IMG/VR virus record: IMGVR_UViG_3300029448_004129
Location: 1-35,056 of that record
DNA from: a virus
Strand: one strand, 5' to 3'
DNA length: 35,056 nt
A program made the position numbers and the translations under genes. How positions within the stretch are numbered: position 1 is the first letter of the stretch; each line of letters opens with the position of its first letter. Shown one piece after another: positions 22,202 through 30,918 of the stretch. Below the pieces are notes generated by a model. The model saw only the letters and a program-made list of their open reading frames with translations, was not told the DNA's origin and searched no databases.

Positions 22202-23467
22202 TTACATTAAGTTTGTAACTTTTACCATTCTGTAGTAAGTGTTTGCTTGGTCAGTTCCTACACCAGTAGTTTGTGCTGACGCTTCCGCGAATGGGTTTCT
22301 AATTAGACCATATCTAGTTTTGAAACCAATTTTTGGTTGGAATGTTGATTCACCAACCGCACGTACCATTTGTAGTGGAACGTATGGGCAGTAGAACATA
22401 CCAGCATCATAAGGTGAATTACCTTTATAACCTACTGTGAAGTATTGAGCCGCAGTATTATTTGACGCATATGGGTCAATATATACTTTGTATCTTCCGT
22501 TTAGAGTACCAGCAAAAGTGTTACCAGTATCGTCAACGTTAAGTGAGTTGTTAAGAGCAGGTGCGTAATCTAATACACCAGCCATTTGTAAAGCAGAAGC
22601 AACGTCAGAAGAACAGATTAGGATATTTCCTTTTCCTCTTCTTGTTTCTTGTGCGATTACGTTAGCGTCTCTTTCAACTTGGAACATTAACCCTTTGAAT
22701 TTTTCAACTGACCATCTTCCGTTGGAATCTGTATCTAAGTCAAAAGTACCCGCAGTAGTTGTATTAGTTCCTGCACCTTTTTTAGCCTTTTCGTAAATTG
22801 TTCTTACAACTTCCCTGTTGATTTCCGCAAGGATCTCAGCAGATAGTATGTTAGCCAATTCAGTTTCAGCGTCTAAACCGTGGATTGCTTTAAGGTCTTG
22901 AGCAAGTTCCATTGTGTATTCTGCTTTTAACTGTCTAGTTTTAGCAGTAACAGTGGATTTCTCAATACTGAAAGCCATCTCAGCGAATGATGAACTGTTT
23001 TCTGCCGTAGTAGTAGCAATACCAGTACCAGTTGTAACTGATGTGGTAGTATCGTTCATTAAACCTGGATTTAGTGAAGCAGACATTGTACCAGTACCAG
23101 AGAAATCTGAATCTGGCTCGTTGAATAATGCTTCTGTGCCTGAGTTTGAAGTAAATCTGGACTTCATAGCAAAGATCAGCCCAGTTGGACCAGTCATTGG
23201 TTGAACGCCACAGATGTCGTATGCGATTAAGTTAGGCATAGCACGTCTAACAAGTGAAATTAGGATTGGATCCCAGTTTGCTACAGCACTGTCACCAGTT
23301 ACGTTTGCAATCTCACCTAGAAATGCTTTGTCTTCTTTAGCCGCTTTTTCTTGGTTTTCCAAGATAACAGCAGTTACAGCCCTTTTGTATGGGGAATCAA
23401 TTTTTGGTAGATCCGCATGCTCAAGTACTGGAGACCACTTTTCTTGTAAGTTTTGTGAATTAAACAT
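22202..23467 (-). CDS. 23: Major capsid protein (T4 gp23)
   Basis: The 421-residue product is a gp23-type HK97-fold capsid protein, shorter than T4 gp23 (521) as in marine T4-like phages. It has MFNSQNLQEKWSPVLEH at the start, LVRRAMPNLIAYDICGVQPM (about 70-90) followed by GPTGLIFAMK, and GFKTRYGLIRNPFAE near the C-terminus. FLGE (49-52) is a likely gp21 cleavage site, giving a mature protein starting at I53. AGGAGA precedes the ATG. It lies next to scaffold gp22 and protease gp21 and is followed by a terminator. Confidence 0.98.
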   Translation of the reverse strand: MFNSQNLQEKWSPVLEHADLPKIDSPYKRAVTAVILENQEKAAKEDKAFLGEIANVTGDSAVANWDPILISLVRRAMPNLIAYDICGVQPMTGPTGLIFAMKSRFTSNSGTEALFNEPDSDFSGTGTMSASLNPGLMNDTTTSVTTGTGIATTTAENSSSFAEMAFSIEKSTVTAKTRQLKAEYTMELAQDLKAIHGLDAETELANILSAEILAEINREVVRTIYEKAKKGAGTNTTTAGTFDLDTDSNGRWSVEKFKGLMFQVERDANVIAQETRRGKGNILICSSDVASALQMAGVLDYAPALNNSLNVDDTGNTFAGTLNGRYKVYIDPYASNNTAAQYFTVGYKGNSPYDAGMFYCPYVPLQMVRAVGESTFQPKIGFKTRYGLIRNPFAEASAQTTGVGTDQANTYYRMVKVTNLM

Positions 23468-23488
23468 TTTGTTTATCTCTCCTATTAA

Positions 23489-24751
23489 TTATTTTCCGTA
23501 GATGTCTCTACTTTTTCCCCTACTGATTGCAGCCGTATAGCGTGACATTGTATCTGACATGTCCACTACTGTGTTACCCTCATTAGAATCCTCGTTGATG
23601 GAATCAACATTTTCTGTTGCCGCAGGAGCCTCTTTCTTTGTACCAAAGTAACTTTCCTTAATTGTGTCAAGTTTCTTTTTGTACTCGTCAGCACCTTCGT
23701 AAGAAATGTCTTCTACCAAAGATTTCATTTTTTCTTTTTCTGTATCAGCCATGCCGTCTACAGTTGATTCAAAAATTTCGTCTTTTGTAAAACCATCGAT
23801 AACTTTTTTATCTTCAATAGATTTTTCAGTCATTTCATTAACTTTACCTTTTAGGTCTTCCAGTTCTTTTTCTTTTGCCTCTAGGACATCATATTTTTCT
23901 TCTGGAACGTCAATGTAATGATCTTCAAATAATTGTTTTAGACCACCAATAAAGTCTTCAGCGATTTCTCCCTTAATACCTTTTTCGATTGCTAATTCAT
24001 TATCTGCCATCCATTGTTCAACAACGTAGTTTAGGTAGTTGTCAACTTTAGTTGTTAACTCTTCCTTAACTGTCTCTTTTGCTTCTGATAATTCGCTAGT
24101 ATATTCACCCTCTAATCTTTCGATTTCAGATTTTACTTTTGATTTAACAGCCGCTTCAAAGATTGTTGCCGCTTTAGATTTAAACTCTTCGGATAAAGAC
24201 TCGTCACCAGAAGTTAGCGCTTCAACATCAGCAGAAACGTCAATAGATTGTACTCTACTTTCAACTGCTTCTTTGTTTACTGTTTTACTTTCTTCTTTCT
24301 CGTCTTCTTTATCATCATCGCCGCCGTGCATAGCAGCCATCATTTTACCGTAAGAAGCCGCGATCTCAGATTTCTTCATTTTGTTCATGTTGTCATACAT
24401 AGCCTGTATCATACCAGACTTTGTTTTTGGCATTTCCATGATTTCATCTTCGTCTTTATCTGCTTCTTTTTCCTTCTCGTCTTCCTTTTCAGCATCAGCG
24501 TCCTCTTTGACTTTCGTCATTGGTTCTGCCGGTGCCGCACCTTTAGTAGGAGCACCAGAGTCTTTTTTCATTTTGTCCTTAGTCTTATCCTGCCCGGGTT
24601 TATCCGTTGGGGAAGTTACTGCTGGACCTAAATCCTCATAGTCGCCACTCTTTTGCATTGGTTCTGCTTTACCAGATCCTGCTTTTGGAGCGTCTGCGCC
24701 CTTAGGAGCCTCAGAAACGATTTCTTGTTCGTTTTTGATTTCTTCAGCCAT
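23489..24751 (-). CDS. 22: Prohead core scaffold protein (gp22-like)
   Basis: The 420-residue protein is extremely charged. Residues 1-110 are Lys/Glu/Asp/Pro-rich low complexity, followed by a helical coiled-coil part (about 150-360) and a tail with YKKKLDTIKESYFGTKKE. This composition and the place between gp21 and gp23 identify the internal scaffold, which is degraded by gp21 during maturation. The N-terminal acidic part is longer than in T4 gp22 (269 residues), so the protein is a plausible enlarged scaffold. AAGGAGAG lies upstream of the ATG and a GATAAATAG late box about 47 bases upstream. Confidence 0.88.
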   Translation of the reverse strand: MAEEIKNEQEIVSEAPKGADAPKAGSGKAEPMQKSGDYEDLGPAVTSPTDKPGQDKTKDKMKKDSGAPTKGAAPAEPMTKVKEDADAEKEDEKEKEADKDEDEIMEMPKTKSGMIQAMYDNMNKMKKSEIAASYGKMMAAMHGGDDDKEDEKEESKTVNKEAVESRVQSIDVSADVEALTSGDESLSEEFKSKAATIFEAAVKSKVKSEIERLEGEYTSELSEAKETVKEELTTKVDNYLNYVVEQWMADNELAIEKGIKGEIAEDFIGGLKQLFEDHYIDVPEEKYDVLEAKEKELEDLKGKVNEMTEKSIEDKKVIDGFTKDEIFESTVDGMADTEKEKMKSLVEDISYEGADEYKKKLDTIKESYFGTKKEAPAATENVDSINEDSNEGNTVVDMSDTMSRYTAAISRGKSRDIYGK

Positions 24752-24797
24752 TGTTTGTCTTCTCTCCTTATTTCGAAATAGAAATTTTGCGTATAAC

Positions 24798-24805
24798 TAT
24801 TTATC
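24798..24805 (-). promoter_or_regulatory. Late promoter box GATAAATA before the scaffold gene
   Basis: GATAAATAGT on the minus strand overlaps the last codons of gene 21, about 47 bases before the scaffold ATG. It fits the T4 late consensus except for the first base. Confidence 0.6.
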
Positions 24806-25457
24806 TTTTTGTTAATTTCTTCATAAAACTCTCAAAGGCATTCGCCTCTGCCGCAGCCTTACGTTGTCTAGTTTCACGCTCAATTTGTTCTTGTATTTCA
24901 GAAACATCTTGCTCTTTGATGATTCCGTTGTCCCAGATCCATTCTTTACCTTCCATTACGCCATTAACGAATGCTTGTGGTGCGGATGGATCCGCTACGA
25001 TATCTGCGGCAGTTGCCAGGTAAAAATCACTTTTTACATAGTTCGTGCCACCTTTATTCTCCAAAGAGCCCATGCCTCTGGAAGAAACTCCTAATTGTGC
25101 GCCTTCATCTATCAAAGACTTCACAATCTTACCATATGGTGTGTCTGTAATCTTCGCTTCGCCTATATAATTACCTTTGTTATCACCCTCTAACTTAGTT
25201 ATTAAGTGTGATACTCTCTCCAGATTTACAGTTGGACCGTCAGGATGCCCTAATTCTCCAAATGCTCTCTTTCTTTGTACAAATTCTTTATTATATCTGC
25301 CTACTTCTTTTTCTAAAACTTCTTGCGGGTACACACGGCCATTTCTATTCTTAATGTTGGCTTGCATGAAGATACCCTTAATCTTATGAGACTTCTTACC
25401 ATTATCTTCTTCGACAATGTATTCTGCCTCGTTGATTTCTTCTCTAATTAATTTCAT
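24801..25457 (-). CDS. 21: Prohead protease (T4 gp21)
   Basis: The 218-residue product (T4 gp21: 212) has the serine-protease signature of this herpes-assemblin-like family. GELGHPDGP supplies the catalytic His (H71). LGVSSRGMGSL supplies the Ser (S125 or S126). NIKNRNGRVYPQEVL (34-48) and IVADPSAPQAFVNG are also typical. It cleaves scaffold and capsid proteins after Glu in (I/L)xE sites during prohead maturation. Its start is preceded by AAGGGG, and a TATAAATA late box lies 24 bases upstream. Confidence 0.96.
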   Translation of the reverse strand: MKLIREEINEAEYIVEEDNGKKSHKIKGIFMQANIKNRNGRVYPQEVLEKEVGRYNKEFVQRKRAFGELGHPDGPTVNLERVSHLITKLEGDNKGNYIGEAKITDTPYGKIVKSLIDEGAQLGVSSRGMGSLENKGGTNYVKSDFYLATAADIVADPSAPQAFVNGVMEGKEWIWDNGIIKEQDVSEIQEQIERETRQRKAAAEANAFESFMKKLTKR

Positions 25458-25481
25458 GGTGCGTATTTTCCCCTTTTGTTC

Positions 25482-25489
25482 TATTTATA
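25482..25489 (-). promoter_or_regulatory. Late promoter TATAAATA before gene 21
   Basis: Exact T4 late box on the minus strand, between the 25490-25876 gene and the gene 21 start at 25457, followed by GAACAAAAGG and the start codon region. Confidence 0.75.
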
Positions 25490-25876
25490 TTATCTGACCT
25501 CTAAAATGACGGAATAACTGTCACCGTTCACAAAATTGTGAGTGGAGAACAAAATATCTCCTGTTGGTGTAGTCGCATTATTAGCAATCTGTATCGCTGG
25601 TGTTTGTAAATCTATGGTGCCAGAACCACCCAGGAAGAGTGCGGTTGCGTTGGTGTCACCCTCAAATAATATCTCCACACTACCCTTCGGGTCAGTTGTA
25701 TTGATATTATAGATAACCCTTGCAATCTTCGTAGAGGTTGACAAGTGGTTCAAAGACGCACTTGTCATTTTCTCTACTAAACTCTCACCAGTACCATCAG
25801 ATTTATTGGTAAATTTCATTACCGTCTTACTACCCGCAACGTCTGTGATAGTTTGTGATGTTACTGTGTCAGCCAT
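25490..25876 (-). CDS. Putative virion protein, paralogue of the preceding gene
   Basis: The 128-residue product is rich in Thr, Ser, Asn and short beta strands. It starts MADTVTSQTITDVAGSKTVMKF and has VEILFEGDTNATALFLGGSG (about 73-92), TPTGDILFS and a C-terminal YSVILEVR. The neighbouring 134-residue protein follows the same plan, and the genes overlap (TAATG), so they are tandem paralogues. Placement between core proteins and the protease gene, in the late cluster, suggests a capsid-associated or decoration protein. T4 has no gene here. Function unproven. Confidence 0.82.
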   Translation of the reverse strand: MADTVTSQTITDVAGSKTVMKFTNKSDGTGESLVEKMTSASLNHLSTSTKIARVIYNINTTDPKGSVEILFEGDTNATALFLGGSGTIDLQTPAIQIANNATTPTGDILFSTHNFVNGDSYSVILEVR

Positions 25877-26280
25877 TATCTTGTCTGTCCTGAAGCAGTA
25901 TAACCTTTTGATTTAGTTACTTCTAAGATAAACGTACCAGTTAAGGCACTTGCGTTAGTGATAACTATATCACCAGTTACACCTGTTGCCTCTGGGTTTG
26001 TAATGTTTGGCTGTTTACCGTGATACCCGTACTCGCCACTTCCGTGTACTGATATACCGTGACTATCTGTGCCTGCGTCAAACTCAAATGCTAAATCTGA
26101 GGTTGCTGCCGTTGTGTTCCATTTAATACTTCTTATATCTAACGTTGGGTTAGATACATGTCCAACTAATGCTGAAGCGTCTACCACTTGTACCGCATCA
26201 TTGGTATCATTATTGACTTCGAACATTACGACATGGCGTGTGCCACTATCAACCAATGTTCTTTTATTTACTACTGCCAT
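25876..26280 (-). CDS. Putative virion protein, tandem paralogue
   Basis: The 134-residue product starts MAVVNKRTLVDSGTRHVVMFEV after AAAGGAGAG. It shares the plan of the next gene: SG..hVVMFeV, SIKWNTTAATSDLAFEFDAGT (about 52-72), HGSGEYG, GVTGDIVITNASALTG and a final FILEVTK. It seems all-beta, without signal peptide or membrane segment. I infer a small head decoration or fibre-like protein from its surroundings and composition only. Confidence 0.82.
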   Translation of the reverse strand: MAVVNKRTLVDSGTRHVVMFEVNNDTNDAVQVVDASALVGHVSNPTLDIRSIKWNTTAATSDLAFEFDAGTDSHGISVHGSGEYGYHGKQPNITNPEATGVTGDIVITNASALTGTFILEVTKSKGYTASGQTR

Positions 26281-26292
26281 TTTTACTCTCCT

Positions 26293-26541
26293 TTATATGG
26301 TTAGACCTGTTTCTTTACGGAAATAGGTTTCAATATCTTTTGGTTGTACTCTATATTTCTTTGATACGTCTCTTACAACCTTTGGAAACGTAGTCAAAAC
26401 TTTTTGCGGTTGTTTAGCCATCATGTTGAACAAATCATCAACTGCCTTCTTTACTTTAGGGGCAAGATTTTTGTAAGATGGAGAACGTTTGTGTTCGTCC
26501 TTCTCTTTAATCGTCAATTTCAGTTGGCTCAACGTTAACAT
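26293..26541 (-). CDS. Small basic protein, possible prohead core protein (gp68 position)
   Basis: The 82-residue product starts MLTLSQLKLTIKEKDEHKRS and is Lys-rich and helical, with KNLAPKVKKAVDDLFNMMAKQ and KDIETYFRKETGLTI. It overlaps the preceding acidic gene by 35 bases; a TTG eight codons later would shorten the overlap, but GGGAG before the ATG supports the longer form. T4 has core proteins 67 and 68 between genes 20 and 21, so by position this is a gp68 counterpart. I do not see a firm sequence match. Confidence 0.72.
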   Translation of the reverse strand: MLTLSQLKLTIKEKDEHKRSPSYKNLAPKVKKAVDDLFNMMAKQPQKVLTTFPKVVRDVSKKYRVQPKDIETYFRKETGLTI

Positions 26542-26728
26542 CTGCTCCCACTTCTCCTTCAGGTGTTTCAGGTTCTTTGTTTAATAAAGTACCCGCAAGG
26601 TCTTTTCTTCTGGTGTCTAACTCGACACCTACTTTATCTGATAGTGACGCCTTAAAAGCCTTCTCTGCCTCTATGTTGTCACCTTTGTCTAAAGCGTTAA
26701 TCATGTTCTTAGTATCTTCAATTGACAT
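26507..26728 (-). CDS. 67: Prohead core protein, gp67-like
   Basis: The 73-residue acidic product starts MSIEDTKNMINALDKGDNIEAEK and continues FKASLSDKVGVELDTRRKDLAG. This is the 'aL..gd...Ae..F...l..Kv...ld.rr...A' helical pattern of gp67-type core proteins. The tail is Glu/Pro/Asp-rich with no Cys. It starts directly after gene 20 (TAAATG), as gene 67 does in T4. In T4 gp67 is part of the prohead core and is cut by gp21. Confidence 0.75.
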   Translation of the reverse strand: MSIEDTKNMINALDKGDNIEAEKAFKASLSDKVGVELDTRRKDLAGTLLNKEPETPEGEVGADVNVEPTEIDD

Positions 26729-28264
26729 TTAAAAATCTCCATCTTGTTGCTGTGCGTTAGGATCTGCTAACACACCAGTTTCAATTTCTTTTTTGATTGT
26801 TTCTCTTTGTCTTTCTATCTCTACATCATTCATCTTTAGGATATGTTTATTAACATAGTCCATAGAGTAAACTGATCCTATCATACCTGCGTCTTTCATA
26901 GAACGGAATATTTCCATTCTATCTTTAAACATTTCACTTTCTTTAATCTCAGCGAAATATCCATCGTTGACATATTCATACTTGATAGTTTGAGATAGTG
27001 AGTTCTCCCAATCCTCGATAGTAACAACACCTTTGAGAATGAGTTGAGTTTTCAATAAATCGTGGAATAGAGTATTAAATCTATTTCTCAATCTACTGAT
27101 AAACTTCGTAAATTTTATTTCGTCTCTGTTTACCTCAGTAGAACGACCAAGTTGTAATCCACCTGCCGCTTCACTATCTAGTCTGCTGTAAGGTACGTTT
27201 AGACTTTGATATAGTTTCTTTTGGAAATATTTGATATCATCTATCTCACCTAGATTTGAACCCCCTGGTAAAGTTGTAATCTCTGTTCCTCTACCACCTT
27301 CTCGTCTTGGTAACCAAAAATCTTCTAACATACTCATATATTGTCTATCGTCTCTAATCTCTCCTGTAGAGGCGTCATATACAAGTTTATTTCTATATCT
27401 GTTCATTACATCTTTGAGGTATTGTTCTGCCTTAACTTTTGGTAGATTACCTACATCAATGTAAAAAATTCTTCTTTCAGGTGCCCTTGATATACGATAG
27501 ATAACAACACTATCCTCTATCATTCGCAACTGATTAACTGGTTTGATTGCCTTATGTAGATATGATAAGACCATGTTTCTCTGTTGGTCTACTAATCCAC
27601 TTACACAATGAGCGATAGCGTCTTTTGCTATTTTAAGACCTGTACTCGCTGCCGCACCACCCTGTATACCTTTTTCATTGTAGATAAAAAATTCTTCATA
27701 CTCTACAGATCCAGGTTTATTTGGATCTTTTGGAGCAAACTCATTACCTGGTTTACTTTTTGGTGCTCTTACCTTCTTAACTTTTCTCGGGTCAATATAT
27801 CTCAACTCAGTTAGACCCTTCTTGGTGTCTTTTGGATCTATGACTTTGTGATATACTATTCTACCATCAACATACCAACGTCTGAAAATATCATGCCCTT
27901 TTTGTTCAAATTCCAATAATCTAATGACGTTTTCAAATTCCTCACTTATTCTTTTCTTTACTGCTTGAGAGAATGGTATATTGTTTAAATTCAATCTTAC
28001 TACTTCTTGTTTATCATCAACGACAATTGCCTCATTGATGATATCTTCTATTGCCATATCACACTCTGGGTGTATGGAAACTTCTCTATATCTTCTTATT
28101 AAGTCTGCTTCGTTATTAATCTTACCTTCTTGGTCAAGGTAGGTACCAAAGTGCCCACCACCCATAATAGTCTGTACACCATCCTCTGCGGTTGGCGCTG
28201 TAAACGATTGAGAGGTTGCTTTTTGTTGAGCCCTTTTGATTTCGAAACCAAATATTTCTGCCAC
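26729..28264 (-). CDS. 20: Portal vertex protein (T4 gp20)
   Basis: I choose the GTG at 28264, which has AGGAGA six bases upstream; a TTG six codons earlier would begin ahead of that site. The 511-residue product (T4 gp20: 524) begins VAEIFGFEIKR and has the portal features IHPECDMAIEDIINEAIV, RYIDPRKVKKVR, SYLHKAIKPVNQLRMIEDSVVIYRISRAPERRIFYIDVGNLPK and LPGGSNLGEIDDIKYFQKKLYQSLNVPYSRL. It forms the dodecameric DNA gate and prohead initiator. A hairpin and a CTAAATA late-type box lie just upstream. Confidence 0.97.
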   Translation of the reverse strand: MAEIFGFEIKRAQQKATSQSFTAPTAEDGVQTIMGGGHFGTYLDQEGKINNEADLIRRYREVSIHPECDMAIEDIINEAIVVDDKQEVVRLNLNNIPFSQAVKKRISEEFENVIRLLEFEQKGHDIFRRWYVDGRIVYHKVIDPKDTKKGLTELRYIDPRKVKKVRAPKSKPGNEFAPKDPNKPGSVEYEEFFIYNEKGIQGGAAASTGLKIAKDAIAHCVSGLVDQQRNMVLSYLHKAIKPVNQLRMIEDSVVIYRISRAPERRIFYIDVGNLPKVKAEQYLKDVMNRYRNKLVYDASTGEIRDDRQYMSMLEDFWLPRREGGRGTEITTLPGGSNLGEIDDIKYFQKKLYQSLNVPYSRLDSEAAGGLQLGRSTEVNRDEIKFTKFISRLRNRFNTLFHDLLKTQLILKGVVTIEDWENSLSQTIKYEYVNDGYFAEIKESEMFKDRMEIFRSMKDAGMIGSVYSMDYVNKHILKMNDVEIERQRETIKKEIETGVLADPNAQQQDGDF

Positions 28265-28282
28265 TACATTTCTCCTTTTCAA

Positions 28283-28289
28283 TATTTAG
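28283..28289 (-). promoter_or_regulatory. Late-type box CTAAATA before gene 20
   Basis: CTAAATATTG on the minus strand begins within the outer arm of the 28288-28309 hairpin and lies about 19 bases before the GTG start of gene 20. It resembles the CTAAATAG box at 22139-22146. Weaker than the TATAAATA boxes. Confidence 0.4.
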
Positions 28290-28313
28290 TGGGGCACTAT
28301 GGCCCCACTTTTT
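28288..28313 (+). terminator. Hairpin between genes 19 and 20, terminator-like on the plus strand
   Basis: AGTGGGGC (28288-28295) and GCCCCACT (28302-28309) form a perfect 8-bp stem with a 6-base loop, followed on the plus strand by a run of T's. On the minus strand, where the genes are, it is followed by AAATATTG, so it would make an mRNA hairpin but a poor terminator. It may end antisense RNA or protect the gene 19 mRNA end. Confidence 0.6.
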
Positions 28314-28323
28314 ATAACAACAA

Positions 28324-28851
28324 TTATGTTGTAGTGTTTGATTCCCAGTATTGGTATCTCCAAGTACATTCAAAAGTTTCTAATGTTGTTACCTGGTCCA
28401 TGTTTAAGTCAACTTGACCTATAATAGTTGGGAATAGTCCTCTAAAAGTATAACTTTTGATTGTATTACCGTTTCTATCTAGGTGGTCAACGAAAGCGTC
28501 TACCTGATAATCAACTGGGTTGTTTAACCCTTCGTTATCTGAATGGTTGTTAATACCATTTGACCATCTTTCTATAGCATTTTTGATTGCGAAATCAGTA
28601 TCGTTGATGATAGTAGTTGTCCAAGTTTGGAACGTTCTATCACCTGCCATATAAATTGGTCTACCACGGAAGTTTACAGTTAATTCCCCAATTTCTGAAC
28701 TTGGTAAGTTAGTTGCTGTACATAAGAAAGCCATGCTTTCTGTCTCACCACCAACTGCCGCAAATCCTGGGAAAGGCATTGTTACTTTAAACTGGTTTTG
28801 TCTTGCTCCACCACCTTTAAGTTTAGAAATAAAGTCTGATACGTTTGCCAT
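28324..28851 (-). CDS. 19: Tail tube protein (T4 gp19)
   Basis: The 175-residue product (T4 gp19: 163) begins MANVSDFISKLKGGGARQNQF and has KVTMPFPGF, AFLCTATNLPSSEIGELTVNFRGRPIYMAGDRTFQTWTTTIINDTDF (about 42-88) and a C-terminal VTTLETFECTWRYQYWE. These are the gp19 tube-fold blocks. It polymerises inside the gp18 sheath. The start has AGGAG ten bases upstream and lies directly after gene 18. Confidence 0.95.
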   Translation of the reverse strand: MANVSDFISKLKGGGARQNQFKVTMPFPGFAAVGGETESMAFLCTATNLPSSEIGELTVNFRGRPIYMAGDRTFQTWTTTIINDTDFAIKNAIERWSNGINNHSDNEGLNNPVDYQVDAFVDHLDRNGNTIKSYTFRGLFPTIIGQVDLNMDQVTTLETFECTWRYQYWESNTTT

Positions 28852-28860
28852 GTTTTACTC

Positions 28861-30858
28861 CTATGCCCCTGCCACTTCACTAAACGCAACGCCCGATCTG
28901 GTCGCTACAAAGTTTAGTTTGATGAAATTAATTGAACGATTTGGTTTGATAAAGATATCTGCCACAAATTCGTTTCTATCAATGATTTCACCCGTGTTGT
29001 TTGTTTCATCACACACTACTGAGAAGTCCGTGATACCTCGTCTACCTTGGATGTCCCTTAGGAAAGGTTCTACTAGGTTTCTAAATTGTGCTCTTGTAAA
29101 CTCATCATTGAACTCAAAGAGTTGGAATTTAGCAGCCGTAGATACTGCTTTCTCTAGGACCAAGAATAAACGTCTTACATTTATTCTATCGAAGGCACTA
29201 GGTTTTGATTGTGCTGTTTTATCCCCAAACAATACTGTTCCTTGTCCTGGGAATGTTACAACTGGATTTACTCTCGCTTTGTAGAGTACGTCCCTTTGTG
29301 CTTGGTTTGGATCGAATGCTAGTTTTACCGCACCTCTAATCTGACCTCTGTTGAATCCAGCAGGTGAGAAGAAAGGATCAGCAACGTTGTCTGTTCTTGC
29401 ACACAACCCTGCGATATCACCACATAATGGCACAAATCTATATACGTCATTATATTTGTCGTACATATACTTATAACCACTATCAATGACAGCGTATGAT
29501 GAACTAGAAAGTCCGTCAGCAAAGTTTTTAACATTGTCTGTTGCCGTGATTGCGTTTGCCGCGTTTACTACATCTGCTCTCGCAGGTGATATAAATGCCA
29601 CACAATCTTTTCTTGCTTCAGCAACGTCAATTACTTTAGTTGCGTGTGTGTCTCCTGTAGCATCAGCCGCAGTAGCACCACCACCTTGAGATGGTCCGCC
29701 TATAAGTAAGTTTATCTCTTCCGTTTCAGCGTCAGCAAACTTATCGTATGCTAATGCCATTTCGCCAAGAGTAGGTTCGTTGTCAGTAGTTCCTCCTGAT
29801 AGACTAATACTGAATATACCAATAGATTGGGTAGCAGTATTATCAAAAGTTGTTCCTGTTTTACTAGAACCCGCATTTGCTAAAGTTGTTTCGTGGTCTA
29901 ACCAGTAAATAAATTTACTGTTCGCATATAGATAATCTACATAATAGATTGAACTACCTTGCGCTGACTTAGCGTCAGAGGCCTGTGAAAGTCCTTCATG
30001 TGTTTCTAATATAGTTCCAGCAGTACCTGAGATACCGCCATCTTCATCAACAACTACAATATGCAATTCGTCATTTGAACCGCCAGCAGCAGATACATCA
30101 TCTGAGGTAGTTGGTGCCGCACTAAAGTTGAAATGGTATTCCCAAAATCTTCTATATTGTGCATTGTCAACTACAGCGTGTCTTAATCCGCCTGTCTCAG
30201 TTGCTCCAGTTGCTGTGTTAAATCTAGCAATTGTTAAAACAGCCGAATCTTTACTTGTTATTTTGTAATAGTGTCCAGAAGGCACAGCAGTAAAGTTACC
30301 ACTTGCGTCTCCAAACTCTAGTATGTCACCTACTTGGGTCTTGTCTCCACCACCATCATCAATTGTGATAGTAGTATCGCCAATAGCAGCAGCGTTGTCA
30401 TTTACTAAGTTTGACCCACCCGCACTTGAATATGCCGTTGAGTTGGTACACATAGATACTTTTAGATTGTTACCTTCAGTTCCCGCTTCTCTTGCTCCCC
30501 AAGAGCCATTAGAGGCAGAACCGTCGGCATAGTTATTTAGGTAGTGAGTAGTATTTTTAATCTGTAACCCTGTGCCACCTGAGGTCGCATTGAGGTTGCC
30601 AGTTACTGCTCTCACCACTTTTAAGGCATTTCCGTACTGTAAAAAGTTGGTTGCACTAAAAAAATATTCGAAGTTGGATCCAGTTGGTTTCCCAAATATT
30701 TCCACGTATTCGTCTTCACTAGAGATTAAAGTAACCTCGTCCATTGGCCCTTTCTCAGCAACGACACCAATAGCACCAATTGAAGTTGATACTGCCGGTA
30801 TTACGTTAGTGAGATCCTTTTCAGTTACGTTCACACCTGGTGATACTAAAAAAGCCAT
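28861..30858 (-). CDS. 18: Tail sheath protein (T4 gp18)
   Basis: The 665-residue product (T4 gp18: 659) starts MAFLVSPGVNVTEKDLTNVIP, the classical gp18 N-terminus, continues GAIGVVAEKGPMDEVTLISSEDEYVEIFGKP, and has the C-terminal domain FNRGQIRGAVKLAFDPNQAQRDVLYKARVNPVVTFPGQGTVLFGDKT and RINVRRLFLVLEKAV near the end. The middle is a large variable beta-rich region exposed on the sheath. It is the contractile sheath subunit. A perfect late box lies 43 bases before the ATG, with AAGGAGAAAC in the leader. Confidence 0.97.
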   Translation of the reverse strand: MAFLVSPGVNVTEKDLTNVIPAVSTSIGAIGVVAEKGPMDEVTLISSEDEYVEIFGKPTGSNFEYFFSATNFLQYGNALKVVRAVTGNLNATSGGTGLQIKNTTHYLNNYADGSASNGSWGAREAGTEGNNLKVSMCTNSTAYSSAGGSNLVNDNAAAIGDTTITIDDGGGDKTQVGDILEFGDASGNFTAVPSGHYYKITSKDSAVLTIARFNTATGATETGGLRHAVVDNAQYRRFWEYHFNFSAAPTTSDDVSAAGGSNDELHIVVVDEDGGISGTAGTILETHEGLSQASDAKSAQGSSIYYVDYLYANSKFIYWLDHETTLANAGSSKTGTTFDNTATQSIGIFSISLSGGTTDNEPTLGEMALAYDKFADAETEEINLLIGGPSQGGGATAADATGDTHATKVIDVAEARKDCVAFISPARADVVNAANAITATDNVKNFADGLSSSSYAVIDSGYKYMYDKYNDVYRFVPLCGDIAGLCARTDNVADPFFSPAGFNRGQIRGAVKLAFDPNQAQRDVLYKARVNPVVTFPGQGTVLFGDKTAQSKPSAFDRINVRRLFLVLEKAVSTAAKFQLFEFNDEFTRAQFRNLVEPFLRDIQGRRGITDFSVVCDETNNTGEIIDRNEFVADIFIKPNRSINFIKLNFVATRSGVAFSEVAGA

Positions 30859-30900
30859 CTTGTTTCTCCTTAAAAATTAAATTTAATTTTGTCTTACTTC

Positions 30901-30908
30901 TATTTATA
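30901..30908 (-). promoter_or_regulatory. Late promoter TATAAATA before gene 18
   Basis: Exact T4 late box on the minus strand between gene 17 (stop at 30919) and gene 18. The leader contains AAGGAG. It would feed 18, 19 and 20 onward. Confidence 0.8.
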
Positions 30909-30918
30909 AAATCGAAGA

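Noticed and set aside
24248-24641. Long plus-strand open frames, including a Phe/Ser-rich hydrophobic one opposite the scaffold gene
   Set aside because: They are mirror images of the Lys/Glu/Asp-rich scaffold codons (ttc, ttt, tct), lack ribosome sites, and overlap a well-supported minus-strand gene.
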